Source of the DNA: Lunularia cruciata
Lineage: Eukaryota; Streptophyta; Marchantiopsida; Lunulariales; Lunulariaceae
Assembly: GCA_948567375.1 (NCBI GenBank)
Contig: OX419761.1
Location: 40,798,501 to 40,862,500, forward strand
DNA length: 64,000 nt
Direction: 5' to 3'
Shown here piece after piece: positions 43,621 to 55,180 of the stretch (its first letter is position 1; each line of letters starts with the position of its first letter). The position numbers and the translations under genes were made by a program. The notes beneath the pieces are model-generated. The model saw only the letters and a list, made by a program, of their open reading frames with translations, was not told the DNA's origin and ran no database searches.

Positions 43621-46490
43621 AGGAGATCAGATTTGAGTGCTAAGGCTTCCACCTCATATGCTAGTGATAGAGATGCTTTGGACTTCATGTGCAGAGTAGC
43701 ATAGGTGGATGCATCTACAACAGTGACTAGGAGTGTAGTACGTGCTCCAAAGCCTAGAGGAGCATCAATGGAGTTGGACCCATAAAGTGGAGAGGTTGGA
43801 AGACAAGTCAGACTTCCCCAGTCTTTCACGCTATCTAAGGCATTGCAGATTATATCCATGGTTCCTAGACGTCCTAGTGCAGGTGTAGTAGGTGGTGATG
43901 GAGTGCATGATGGACTACCTACTAGTCAGCCACCTACTACTACACAAACTGAGTCTAGCATGATGTTGGGAGCGGCTCAGCTGATTATGCAACATCTTTT
44001 GTTTTCAACTAGTGACATGTTTACATTGGGAGTTGACCTAACCCCAATGTTCTGGTTGGCTGCCATGCTTTGTGAGAGTAGGGATGATGCGGTTCCTACT
44101 ACTAGAGCAGAGGTGGCTGATAGTGCAACTTACTTGGTTGAGGAGCATGGGATCTGTTCAGCAACTAATGGTTTTTAGTAGTGGCTAGACTAGAGGAGTT
44201 GCCAATTAGACCGGCCTTTGAGAGAGCACGGTTCACACCTGGTGTTGTCCTATTGGATAACCAAAGGGGGATTTTCCGCTTGGTGGGACCTTCAAGGAAG
44301 GTCTATACACCACAAAGAGTCTTATTAGACTCTGGTGCACAACCCCTTATGTTGGGGAAGGATGTAGTAGTCGGTCTGGAGTTACAAAAGACCAATGTGG
44401 AGAGGTGTCCATTTCAAATCCAGACATCTCTAGGTGGTAGTTTGACACAATACATCACATGTGGGGAGCTTGGTTCAGCTTGGTCATCCGATTGATAGCT
44501 TGGTGGTGAGAGCTTAGGCTATTGCGACAATAGTTGAGTCATATAATGTGCTAGTTGGAGGAGCAGTGTTATACCTCATGGGTTTCAGCATTGACTATTG
44601 GGAGGAGACAACCTCCTATAGACCAGGTTGGCAATTTGGTGAGGGACGGATACATTGCCTACTAGTACACTTGAGTAGTGGCAATCTTTGCTCACTATAG
44701 TCCGAGACCATGGCAGCATCAGTTTTAGCTTTTAGTGGTGCAATTACTTGGCCTGGTGACTTGTTGGAGGAGAACGCCCATGCAGAGGATACTCTAGTAC
44801 TAGAGTAGATCACTCGGATTTGGAGTACGAGTGGGATTGTTCCATCCACCTTGGATATTCCATTGTGGAGTTCAAAGGAGGCATTGCAGCAGCATGCAAA
44901 TCAATTGGTGCAATAGGTTTGGAGTGGAGCCTTCGTAACATCAAGAGATGAGTGTGAGGATGAGCCTCTAGAGTCAATTACTTTGATACCTCTAGATCCA
45001 CACTCATTGCTTGGCAGTATCCAGTAGAGGAGATATGTCTATTGGAGTTGTTCGGTGGGATTAGAACCGGACTAGTTGCGATATTACAGGCGGGTATACA
45101 AGTACAGAGGTACTTGTATATAGAGAGAGATGAGACTGCTAGGTGAGTCTTTCTACATCATGTGGTACACTTGGCCTATTGGTATTTGGAGTTATTATCA
45201 ATGTCAACAATCAAAGGTTACCAGAAGGCCCTACCAATAGACATTTCCTTACTGGGGTCGCATGATCTAGAGAGACATGGGCCTATTCACTTGGTGATTT
45301 CTAGATGGCCATGTCAGGGACATACATGTGCTGACCAAGGTTTGGGTCTTTAGGATCCTTGTTCTGGTGTGTTTTGAGAGATGTTATGGAAACTACGACA
45401 TCTCCAGGTTCATCAATCTTGAGCTTACCTTTTGGAGACCGTTCCTTTGATGGATGATTATTGCACCAGAGTGGTGGTGAGTACACATCAGGTCCATTCT
45501 TGGATGGGACCTGTTGTATTGTTGGATGCAGCCAAAGTGGGATCACGGGCTCATTGTCTTTGTCTTTGGTAGACAAACCTCTTACCCAAAGAGGTTTTAT
45601 AGTGTGCATATGATGGGATTTAGCGACTTGACCACATCCTTGTTGATGACATCTTGGATGTTGGGTGTCAGTCTCAGATAATAGTAGTAGTTGATAGGTC
45701 ACCTATGGTAGTGGTGAACCTAGTTAGATAGCCTAGAGCTGCAGTTACCACACTCATGAGTTTCCCAAGCTCTCATGCTTTTTGAGAGGGAGAACCTAGA
45801 CTTGTTTGGGACTCACAGTTATAGTAGTTGGTGGAGCCCAATGCCAATGAGAGAGAGCGGGCAATGGGTTTTTGCATTGGTATTACCGTTGTTCCAGTAG
45901 TGTTAGAGGCATCTAGGCGTCAAGTGTTAGGTTAGGCCATGGACTTGAACTGTTTGACCTAGATTATGAGCCTTGGCTTGGCAGAGCACCGTAGGATGTG
46001 CTTGATAAGCATTGCCACTCAAACACTTGTGAGCCTTGTGCCAATCAAGACGATTTAGGCACATGCTAGGGGCGATGGAACGAGTGGATATGGTATTCTT
46101 GGGACACAGCCAATAGCTACTAGGGAGAGTGGTCTTGGAGTCCATCCAGGTGAGCATGGGCTACTTGGATTACACCCTTGGTCCACTTGGGATGCAACTA
46201 GAGGACATGTGGAGCTTGCAGCCAGAATGGAGGGAGTTTTTCACACAGAGGTTGAGACCTCTAGTGGTTGGAAGCATGACATTATTACTCCCATGGGCCC
46301 AATGTAGTAGCTAGTCTGTATGTCTTCCACTCCTACGACAATTACAGAGGATACTTGGGAGCTAGATCTTGGACCTAAGCTTACTAGAGAGGAAAGATAG
46401 AGGGTTTGGAGGTTCTCGAGGAGCCACACAAGTTGTTTTGCCTTCAATATGAAAGATTTGGGTGCTCTAAAAGGACTTGGTATACGGATT
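43621..46490 (+). pseudogene. C protease and long decayed spacer before RT
   Basis: 43843-44176 is open but carries no known motif. A retropepsin-like site LLDSGAQPLMLG occurs near 44325, with a following VVGLELQKTN stretch. From about 44500 to 46350 only short, stop-rich readings remain, and I can name nothing. At about 46345 the RT connection appears (ELDLGPKLTREE, then DLGALKGLGIRIEL). The spacer is longer than in most gypsy elements and could hide an insertion. Confidence 0.6.
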
Positions 46491-47706
46491 GAGCTAACTA
46501 GCAATACACCAATTTTCCGACGTCCTTATTGATATAGTGATATAGAGAGGATATTGATTTAGAGCCGGAGTAGTGACCTTTTTGAGGCTGGTTTGGTAGA
46601 GATCTCACATGGAGAGTATACATCAATGATGGTGATTCCAACCAAGAAGGATATGCATGGCAACTACACATAGGCGGATGTGTGGAGAATACCGTCCTAT
46701 CAACCAATAGACCAGGGCTGATTGGTATGCCATGCATACACTAGAGGAGATTTTTGATGCAATTGAGCATGCAAAGGTCTTTAGTACTTTGGATCTTCAA
46801 GTGGGATATCATTAGTTGCCAATCAGGGAGGAGGATAAGTCCAAGATAACATTTTTGGCTATTGATCCTCACATCAAGGATGTGTTATATCAGTTGAAAT
46901 TCTTACCATTTGGGTTAAAGAATGCTCTTGCTGAGTTCCAAAGGGTCATGGATAGGATTCTAGCTGGATTGGATTTTGCTCGGTGCTATATTGATGACAT
47001 TTTGGTCTATAGCACTACTGTGGAGGAGCATGAGAGATAGTTGTTGGAGGTGTTTGAGAAGTTGAGATCTCATGGACTCAAATAACATCCAGGGAAGTGT
47101 AGGTTCTTCCATGAGCAAGTTGAGTATTTGGGTCACACTATCTACCCCAAAGTACTTGGTGTTCAACAGACCAAGGTGGAGGCTATTGCATGTATTCCTT
47201 GGCCTATGGATGTGAGCAGAGTGCAAGCATTCCTTGGGCTTGAAAACTTCTATTGCCGCTTTGTTAGAGGATTAAGTGCCATTGCCAAGGCCTTGACAAA
47301 GTTGACCAAGCTAACACAAGAGTAGTGTTGGAGAGATGAGCAAGAGAAAGCTTTTGTAGAGCTCAAGGAGAGGTTGACATCTACTCCTATGGAGTCCGAC
47401 AAGCTTTCAAGGAAGCTTGCACAATGGGCTCTGATTTTACATGAGTATGATTTGATGGTTGTTCACAGGCTTGGAGTGGTGAACCGTGATGCAGATAGGT
47501 TGAGTAGAAACCCATGTCCCAACCAGCAGGATCAGACCGAAGCACATTGGCATGGTGAGACAGATGAGGAGATGGTGCCAGGCTGGCAGCCATTGCTCTT
47601 TTTGTGTTTATTTTTTGAGGCTTTGGTGGTATCTCTCTCAGCGCATACAAGAGGAGTTATTGAGGTCATAGATCCAAAGAGTGAAGATATTGGTATAGTT
47701 CAGTGA
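46491..47706 (+). pseudogene. C reverse transcriptase and RNase H tail
   Basis: RT motifs: NTPIFRRPY (46503), KKDMHGNYT (46645), YAMHTLEEIFDAIEHAKVFS (46725), LPFGLKNALAEFQRVMDRIL (46905) and catalytic CYIDDILVYS (46984). Thumb: VEYLGHTIYPKVLG (47120) and RVQAFLGLENFYCRF. A deletion at about 47392 removes most of the RNase H core (LTSTPM is joined to ESDKLSRKLAQWALILHEYD). It ends in DADRLSRNPCPNQQ and the post-RNase H linker, stop at 47704. The RT active site is intact; RNase H is lost. Confidence 0.8.
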
Positions 47707-48610
47707 GACATTCATGATGATGTCTTAGTGATGGACTATCTTTGCACCGGTGTTGTGGGTGGCATAGTTGGGGCCAAGGAGAGAGATTGTGTCCTTTAGT
47801 GAGCTAGACGGTTCAGATTGGAGGGAAGACACCTTTTGCATGTATGGGAGGATAGTAGAGTGCAAACAATACCACTTCCATCTTAGAGACCACAATTGGT
47901 CCGTCATGCTCATGAGGAGCTAGGACATTCTAGAGTAAAGCGTACATATAGCTTACTCTAGAGTCATTATTGGTGGTGCGGTATGCAGACCAAGGTACAA
48001 TAGTTTGTTGCCAGATGTGTGGTTTGTGACGAAGTTAAAGCATCATTCAATGCTCTTACACCATAGTTACACCAATTACCTATCATGGGATTGGATTACT
48101 GTTGGAGTTTGGACTTCATTGGACCTTTACCGCTGACTTTGAGACATCATTGGTATGTCTTGGTGATGGTGGATCACTTCTCTAAGTGGATTGAGTTGGT
48201 GATACTTCTTGACAAGTCTAGTGAAGGGACAACTTACTCGTTCTTGGATTGAGTTCTCAATCATTTTGGTGCACCAGTTGAGGTGTTGACTGATCAAGGT
48301 ACAGAGTTCTTGGGGAAGTTTCAGGTCTTGTGTGACAAGGCTTTGATTGATCATCATACTACATCCCAAGATCACCCTAAGGCAGATGGCTTAGCAAAAA
48401 GAGTGGTTCAGACAATGAAGAGAGGATTGCAAACGTATGGTTTGCAGAGAGGCCACTTTGGAGATTGGGATCTCCAATTACCTTGGTTGGCCATGGGCAA
48501 TCAATTTAGCTGGCAAGCCTCCTTAGCATCCTTCTCTCCTTACTTCCTACTCTATGGATTTACCTGCAACCATTCGTCAAGATGTTTTTGTAGTTTTGGA
48601 CTTGGATGAC
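47707..48610 (+). pseudogene. C integrase
   Basis: The zinc finger is visible as HAHEELGHSR (47910) and CVVCDEVKASFN (48018). The core has D in WSLDFIGPLPLT (48106), YVLVMVDHFSKWIEL (48152), D in VEVLTDQGTEFLGKF (48280) and E region ADGLAKRVVQTMKRG (48382), where the family ADGLAERxVQ has Lys in place of the catalytic Glu. SFSPYFLLYG follows near 48532. Several stops are present. Confidence 0.78.
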
Positions 48611-48995
48611 CTAGATGTATGGATGAGTGCATGTTCTCAATGAGCAGAGATCTTTCAAAGAGTGATACTGATAGCCTTTGAGAACTAGGCAATTTCTTAG
48701 CATAGAGATACTTTATGCTATGCTACCATTTGAGGAGGAGGTTATAGACCTTCAATCCATCAATTTCATCTAGTAGACTATGTATATATAGCAGACAATA
48801 CTAACGACACTTGATGTTTTGACATGCCACACTATCTTGAGAGTGCATGAGGTTTTGCCATCTAGAGTCCTTGTGTTAGAAGGACGTGATGGTGTTGTTT
48901 AGAAGGATCATGTGCACAATTGTGCCCCATGCTACCTCCCAAACATTGATAGTACTATGGACTCAAGCTTGGCACTTGTACGTGCAGGCTTGAGG

Positions 48996-49129
48996 TGTAT
49001 GTTATGTTGCTTTCTGGTGGAGCTACTACTATGTTAGTGTGTGATAGTTGTTCAAGATGATGGCACATGGTATGTTTGACTCCTCCCCTCACAGTGGTTC
49101 TTGAGGGACAGTGCTTATGTCCTCGATGT
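48996..49129 (+). pseudogene. PHD finger downstream of C integrase
   Basis: A C4HC3 pattern across one frameshift: CMLC (48996-49007), then CDSC (from 49040), a TGA at 49058, WHMVC (49061-49075), LTPPLTVVLEGQ and CLCPRC (last CxxC at 49118-49129). The order CDxC...WHxxCLxPPLxxxPxGxWxCPxC is that of plant and animal PHD fingers, which read histone H3 tails. The usual Trp before the last CxxC is Cys here. Position after integrase suggests a targeting role like that of the chromodomain; this is inference. Confidence 0.7.
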
Positions 49130-49290
49130 ATTTGGCCTATAGCCAATTCATTCTTTATATGGCATAGATTGCAGACAGGCGACCAACAATGGAGCTCCAT
49201 AGCACCCAGCCTCTTGATCTTTGCCCATCATAGGGTATACCATATACTTGGAGTAGATGGCTATCTGGAGTTAGAGGGACCTAACCACCA

Positions 49291-49304
49291 GCTAAGGGGG
49301 CAAT
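49291..49304 (+). promoter_or_regulatory. C polypurine tract
   Basis: GCTAAGGGGGCAAT sits directly before TGTGGCAG, a plausible LTR start at 49305, and after the end of the coding region. Confidence 0.55.
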
Positions 49305-49800
49305 TGTGGCAGTTTAGAGTCTATGTATGACTTATGTGTGAGTTATGATTCTATAGTGTATGATGTTGACAGCGATGTATGTTGTGTAGCAATGTATATA
49401 TGCATAATAGCTATCACGCCATTTGTAGTGTCACATCTAGATTGCTCAAACATTGGAGTTCTAGTGATAGTAGTTAGAGTTATTTCAATAGTTTCTCAGA
49501 GACTACTTTTTGACGGTCAGATTTTGTGTTTGGGGCACTTACTTCACGGTGGGGCCCATTGTCAGTTTGCACCGTTGAGTGTGCCATCAATGGGACCATT
49601 AGGGTTTCAGACCTAGCTTGAATCAAGGGAATATTATTTTGAAGTGTAGCTCTAAAGAGCTCACTTCAATGATGTTGTGCCTTCGAGTTCTTGGCTATGG
49701 TGGACAAGGGCCGGCAAGCATCACTTGGATTGTCTTAGCTAGAGTCATTCAACTGGGCTTGCTCGTAATCAGTGCCCAATTTTTTGGGGACAATTTTTTT
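49305..49800 (+). repeat. Probable C 3' LTR, right end lost
   Basis: Starts TGTGGCAGTTTAGAG after the PPT. No second copy is present to confirm it. The sequence runs to about 49800, where A4 integrase sequence (minus) begins at CCACTTCTCAAAAGG. The end may be truncated. Confidence 0.45.
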
Positions 49801-50238
49801 GCCCCACTTCTCAAAAGGTCCTAGCAATGGAATTGATCTAAGTGGTGGAGTGGATGTAGACTTTCTAGCAAAAGCTTGACAAACATGACAAGTTTTGCAA
49901 TAATCAAGACAATCCTTGAAAATCCCTCTCCAATGGTAACCTGCATCTAGAATCTTGAAAGCAGTCACCTTTCCTGCAAAGTGTCCTCCACATACTAAAC
50001 CTTCATGAAACTCCTTTATGAGTAGGATAGACTCTTCCTTACCCACTGCTCTTTGAAGTAGACCATCTGCTCCTTGGTGAAAAAGAATATCCTCCACCAT
50101 TGTGTAAGGTCTAGATCTTGTTGCAAGGGCCTTCCTCTCCCTAGCATGCATCCCTTCAAGATAGTTACCTCTTGTCACAAAGTCCACAATCTCCTTGTAC
50201 TCCATTGGAATCTCTTGAGTGACTGAGATTGTCATGAG
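49801..50238 (-). pseudogene. A4 integrase N-terminus, truncated
   Basis: Reads TISVTQEIPMEYKEIVDFVT, RSRPYTMVEDILFHQGADGL, HEGLVCGGHFAGK and YCKTCHVCQAFARKS (HHCC finger intact), then PFEKWG, where the similarity stops. A TAG at 50236 (EE*LM) separates it from the RNase H block. The catalytic core is missing. Confidence 0.82.
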
Positions 50239-52430
50239 CTACTCATCCGGGAAGGAATCATCCATTGGCTCATCTCCATCATGATCATAGGCTCTAGATA
50301 ACAAATCAGCATTTGCATGTTTCTTTCTTGGCCTATCCTCAATGGTGTAGTCATACTCAGAAAAGAGTATCATCCATCTTGCTAGTCTTCTTTCAGCATT
50401 AGGCTTGTTCAAGATGTACTTCAAAGCCTTGTGATCCGTGACAATGGTGGCTTTCCCTCCAATCAAGTAGTGTCTAAACTTCTTGAGACCAAAGATCACT
50501 GCCAACCCTTCTCTCTCCGTGATAGAGTAGTTCTTCTCTACTGAAACCATCTGCCTACTAGCATAAGCTATTGGATGATCATGCACATCTTGGTCTAATT
50601 GACTAAGAGTGCATCCTATAGCTACATTAGAAGCATCAGTGTAGAGGATGAAAGGCTTACTCCAATCAGGTTTAGCAAGAATTGGAGCTACAACAAGGGA
50701 TTGCTTGAGCTCCTCAAAAGCTTTGAGAGCCTCCTTGTCCTCCAAAATCACCATGTAATCTACACCCTTCTTCATGTAGATGGTCAATGCATAAGCCTTG
50801 TTGGAAAATGAGAAGATGAACCTCCTATAGTATCCAACCATCCCCAAGAATTGGCGTAACTTTGTCAAGCTTGAAGGGAATGGAAGGTCTGAGATTTTCC
50901 TCACCTTCTCAGGATCAATTGCTATTCCATCCTTGGAGATGATGTGCCCCAAAAGTAGACCTTCTTCACATCCAAAAATGCACTTCTTTGGGTTGAGTGA
51001 TGCATTTGCCTCATCCATGCGTTGCAAGACTTTGATTATGTGCAAAGCCCAAAAGGCATGACCTTGAAAGCGTAAGTTCCCCAAGGTGTGGTGAATGTGA
51101 TGAGTTGTTGATGCTCTGGTGCAATCTTGATTTGGTTATATCCACTATAACCATCTCCAAAAATATACCTCTCATGACCTGCAACCTCCTCCAAGAACTC
51201 ATCAATGAATGGCAATGGGTAGTAGTCCTTCTTGGTAACAACATTGAGCTTCTTGTAATCCACACATACCCGAAGCTTGCCATTCTTTTTCTTCACAATG
51301 ACAATTAGAGACACCCATTCTGAATTCTCTACCTCAAAGATAAATCCAGCTTCCTTGAGCTTATCAATCTTCTCCTTCACAACCAAAGATATTGGTGGGC
51401 TAATGCGACGTTGCTTTTGGCGGATTGGTCTTGCATGTGACTCCACCTCTATCTTGTGCTCCTCCAAGGTGACTTCCTTCAAATCCTTGTAACTAAAAGC
51501 AAACACATGGATGAACTTGCGGAAAATCTCCTCAAATCTCACCTTCTCTTCCTTGGTAACATTTGGACCATACTTGAGGGTAGCTAACCTTCTCTCTACC
51601 TCCTCAAGTGTCAACGGTGATTTGTCTGGGTCCTTCAAAACCTCTAGCTTAGGTGAAAAATCCATAGCACATAAAGGATACACATCTGAATCAGATTCAG
51701 ATTCATCCTTCTCCGTGGAAGTCTCCTCTTCCATGCTTGTGTCCACACCTGAAGCTCCTTCTTCAGAATCCGATTCCCAATAATCAAAAGATGGTGTATC
51801 TGAATGTGAAGTGTTGGTGGTGTTAGTCACAGGAACTGTGACTCTATGGTTTGATGGCCCAATCCTCAAGTACCCTTTGTGCCATCGATCAATTGTGCGT
51901 GCTGCTCTCAACCATGGCCTCCCAAGAAGTAAGTCATAGCTTGAATCCTTTAAGACTTGGAAAGTCATGAGATTTTGAACTCCCATAACTGAAACTACCA
52001 CTTTATCCATCACCCCTATTGGTCGAACTTGTTGCTTGTTTGCCATGCTCACCACAAATGTTGAAGGTCTTGAGGGTATCATACCCAACTTCTTCATCAA
52101 CCTTTCTGACATGGCATTTACTGCTGATCCTCTATCAACCAATGCATCCTTGATGTTGTGACCATTCACTCTCACATCAATCTTGGAGGCATATTCACAA
52201 GCCTCCCATGGTGCTGGCTTGCCATCCACCACCCCCATTGATACTGGAACTTTTGCCTTCTTCTTCCTCTTGCTCCTTGTAGAACTCAAACCACCTCTAA
52301 GCTCCTTTCTCAAGGTAGGATTCAAAGCAATTAATTGGCCCACTGTGATGTTAGCTTTATGACTACCAACATCCTCCAACACATTGTAGTTCCAGTGTTG
52401 CTTTGAGATCAAGAAGTCCTCCATCCCCAA
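50239..52430 (-). pseudogene. A4 protease, RT and RNase H
   Basis: A 464-codon block from 52430 to 51036 covers MEDFLISKQHWNYNVLED, protease ALVDRGSAVNAMSERLMKK (the second active-site position is Arg), LLLGRPWLRAARTID, and RT up to VMPFGLC. About 120 bp is then deleted at a GCA microhomology, which removes the catalytic FIDD segment present in A3. Reading resumes in another frame (51084-50239) with the thumb (RMDEANASLNPKKCIFGCEE) and a full RNase H (YTDASNVAIGCTLSQ, KALKYILNKPN). RT cannot work. Confidence 0.85.
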
Positions 52431-53628
52431 CTTCTTCCTTGGAGTCTTTGTTGTTGATGGTGTGAGGTGAGAGTGCTCCTAGTAGACATAGGAGTATCCT
52501 TGCTTGAAGTAAATCCTTGAGAAGAGCAAAACAAGCTCTCTTCTTCTCTTGTGCCAAAAGCTCCAAATTAAGACTCTTGGAGTTTGAGCACTCTCCCTTC
52601 TCATACTTGCTCTCCACCACATCTATGGATGCTATCCCCTTACCTTTGTTTGGATTAGGAGCCACTTGGGTTTCACTACCTCCCTCTTTCCCTCTATTGG
52701 CTCCCTCATAACCCCTTCCTCCATGGTAAGTGGAATTTGGGCAATTCCTTTGGATATGGCCTCTTCCTCCACAACCAAAACAACTTCTATCATTGAAATT
52801 GTTGGCTGGTTGACCTCCTCTATATGGATAGTTTCCATAACTCCTTGGCCCTCTCCCTACATTCTGATCTACCTCTCTCTTCTCCCATAGTTGCACCACA
52901 TTGATCTTGAGATCCGCAAGTTGTTCTGTGATGGTTTGAAGTGGATCTTTTGGTGGAGATGCAAGAACTGGAGCAACCACTACTTGTGGTGCAACCCTTG
53001 CCACCAAAGTATCAGAAGTTCCACCATACTTGTAGCCTTGAGGAGGATGCACAACCTCCTTCACCACCAAATCACTCTCATCTCCTTCCAAACTCTCATC
53101 CATACGAATTGCGATCTTGATAGCTTCAACCTTGGAAGAAGGTTTCTCATATCTCACCTTGCTTCTAATTTGTGGTCTCAACTCTCCCACAAAATTCTTG
53201 GTGAGCATGGCCCCTATGCCAATCATTGTAGTCTCCACATTATCCCCACCCTTCCTCAATACTATGCAAAATCTGGACTCTAACTTTTCCACTCTTTCCA
53301 TATAGACTTTCACTTTCTCTCCTTCTCCTTGCTTGAGAAATGTAACCTCACTCATCAATCTCTCATAACTCTCATCAGGAAGAAAGTTCTCAATGAGTGC
53401 TGAAGTCAAAGTCTCCTAAGACTCCTCTTCCCCATCTCTCCTCTCTCTCTTTTGGTATTCTGACTCATACCATGTAAGTGCTGCATCCTCAAAGAAATTT
53501 GGTAATAATGAGGCCCACTCATTCTTCCTCCTCTCATTGTTTCCTATGCAAGCTCTCTTGAAGTCTCTCACAAAGGCCTCCACATCTTCTCCATCCTTGC
53601 CAAAGAAAACCGGAAGTTTCCCCATCTT
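52363..53628 (-). pseudogene. A4 gag
   Basis: Starts MGKLPVFFGKDGEDVEAFVR at 53625. A single TAG at 53416 (EEES*ETLTSALIENF; A3 and A1 have TGG) breaks an otherwise open frame that continues 53409-52363: SEVTFLKQGEGEKVKVYMER, the capsid region, and the nucleocapsid knuckle CFGCGGRGHIQRNC (about 52780), which is intact. A small deletion near 52540 shifts the C-terminus out of the gag-pol frame seen in A3. Confidence 0.88.
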
Positions 53629-53854
53629 AACCTCTCATTATCTTTCTTTCTCTCAATTTTTTTGTTCTTTTTTTTCTCACTCTATTACTAATAAAGTATA
53701 TACATGACTAACACCATCTGAGAATAATCCACTCTAGGGAACACAAAAGGTTCAGGTTGCTCCAAGATTTCTATAGCAACATCAAATCCTAGAGTGCATA
53801 TTAATCTAACTCTCATGGATAGTTTATCCATAAGTTGAAAGATTATCTCCATCA

Positions 53855-54521
53855 CTAATCTTGAGAACTAGCTGATGAAGGTGGTAGTATTTCTATAGCT
53901 GTACTAAGGCTCTCTCCAAGATCCTTCACCAAAGTCTCCAAAAGTGCTTTTACTCCACTACACTCATGTCCTTTTGGAAGTCCTTCCACTCCACAAACCT
54001 CACATAACTCCTTGGTCTTAGATCTTCTCCCTCCTAATCTTGGTGAAGAAGGTCCAACATGCAAACCCAAGTCAAGTAAGCCTCTCCTTTCCCTCAATCT
54101 CTTGCTATCAAAGGTCAATGGACATGAACTTGCCTTATGTCCCTTCTTTCCACATAGAAAACACTTAGACTCACTCTTTCCTCCAAGTGGCGTAGGTTTT
54201 TGGATCCTCTTAACACTCTCTTCAAATTCTATTGTAAACTCTCTTTTCCTCAAATCTACCCCTACAATCACCTCAAACCCTTGGGGAACCTTGCATAATC
54301 TTGATTTCCACTCTTGATGACCCTCCATGTTCCCAAGATGAATCTAAACACTCAAACATGCTTTTTGTTGATCTCAAACTCCTCATGCATGAGATCTCCA
54401 CTTTGCAGAATTGACCCTTCCTCACAATATCACTCAAATCTCTCAACAAGTATGTCACAATCCTCTGAAATTTTGCACACTTGATCACAACTCTAGGGCG
54501 TTTCGTCCTGCAAAATTTCAA
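53855..54521 (-). CDS. A4 ORF0: conserved zinc-knuckle protein upstream of gag
   Basis: The best copy of ORF0. An 82-codon frame (54521-54273) overlaps a 157-codon frame (54328-53855). The second starts MEGHQEWKSRLCKVPQGFEV and has an intact CCHC knuckle CFLCGKKGHKASSC (about 54157), then KRLRERRGLLDLGLHVGPSS, a second Cys/His cluster CEVCGVEGLPKGHEC (about 53990) and TAIEILPPSSASSQD before the stop. No known domain besides the knuckle. It lies about 225 bp upstream of gag. The same two overlapping frames with the same offset occur in A3 and A1. Confidence 0.6.
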
Positions 54522-55180
54522 ATCTTTTCATTAAGCGATTTGGCCTAGACACCTTTCTATTCAGCACACATATTTCAGATTTGGTCTCAAAACCACCCCC
54601 TCACTTCAAAAACTCATAACTCCCCGCGCAAGAACGATCCCTTTCTAATGTTTGTGGCAGCAGGTAGGATACAATGCACTGAATTTTCTTGGAAATTTTC
54701 AGGACAATTCACTGAAAATTGAAGAAATGGCAGACTATGTACAATTTTCCAGAGAGCATGCAGTTGCGGGAGCACTTTATCCTATCAACTTTGAAAAATT
54801 CTAGTCCAGTGTGCATAGTAGCTCTCACAATAATTTCAAGTGTGCTAACTGAAAGCTAACCCAAGCTATCATGTGTAGAAATTTCAAGTCCAAATCTCAA
54901 ACTTGAGATTTTGCCCAAAATCACCTTTATCTCCAAAATCTGCTATCCACCTCACACAATCTCTCCAATTCCTCTCATGTGTACAAGATGTACAAAATCA
55001 CCTCAAAGATATCATAATGAACCACAGGGTATACAAATGGATCTTGGTTCTCTAACATAAGTTCAGCCCTCTCCTCTCCTAAAGTTCTCTCCAAGTGAGC
55101 TCTCATAGCCTCCTTTTGCCTAAATGTAGAATAGAACATTATCTTGCCTTCTAGAGAGGTCCCGGCAACGGAACCAAAAA
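54522..55180 (-). other. A4 leader with primer binding site
   Basis: The sequence between LTR and ORF0 is mostly non-coding. The primer site reads TGGTTCCGTTGCCGGGAC (55159-55176, minus), four bases from the LTR. It resembles the Asp-tRNA site TGGCGCCGTTGCCGGGG used by Athila/Tat-type elements but differs at two positions, so the priming tRNA is uncertain. A 75-codon reading (55202-54975) crosses from the LTR end through the primer site and is roughly kept in A5. Confidence 0.7.

Larger units (their letters stand above)
42824..49800 (+). mobile_element. Ty3/gypsy family C, decayed, 5' truncated
   Basis: A third gypsy family. It begins inside gag directly after the A3 LTR and runs gag, protease, a 2-kb decayed spacer, RT/RNase H, integrase, a PHD finger, a PPT and probable LTR start (49305). 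The right end is lost where A4 begins (about 49800). Phrases such as KKDMHGNYT in RT and DADRLSRNP with HWHGETDEEMVPGW after RNase H mark a clade I associate with streptophyte algae and non-angiosperm plants, from memory rather than from a search. Confidence 0.75.

Noticed and set aside
49323-49616. 97-codon ORF after family C
   Set aside because: It starts in the putative LTR, lacks any domain and has no counterpart elsewhere.
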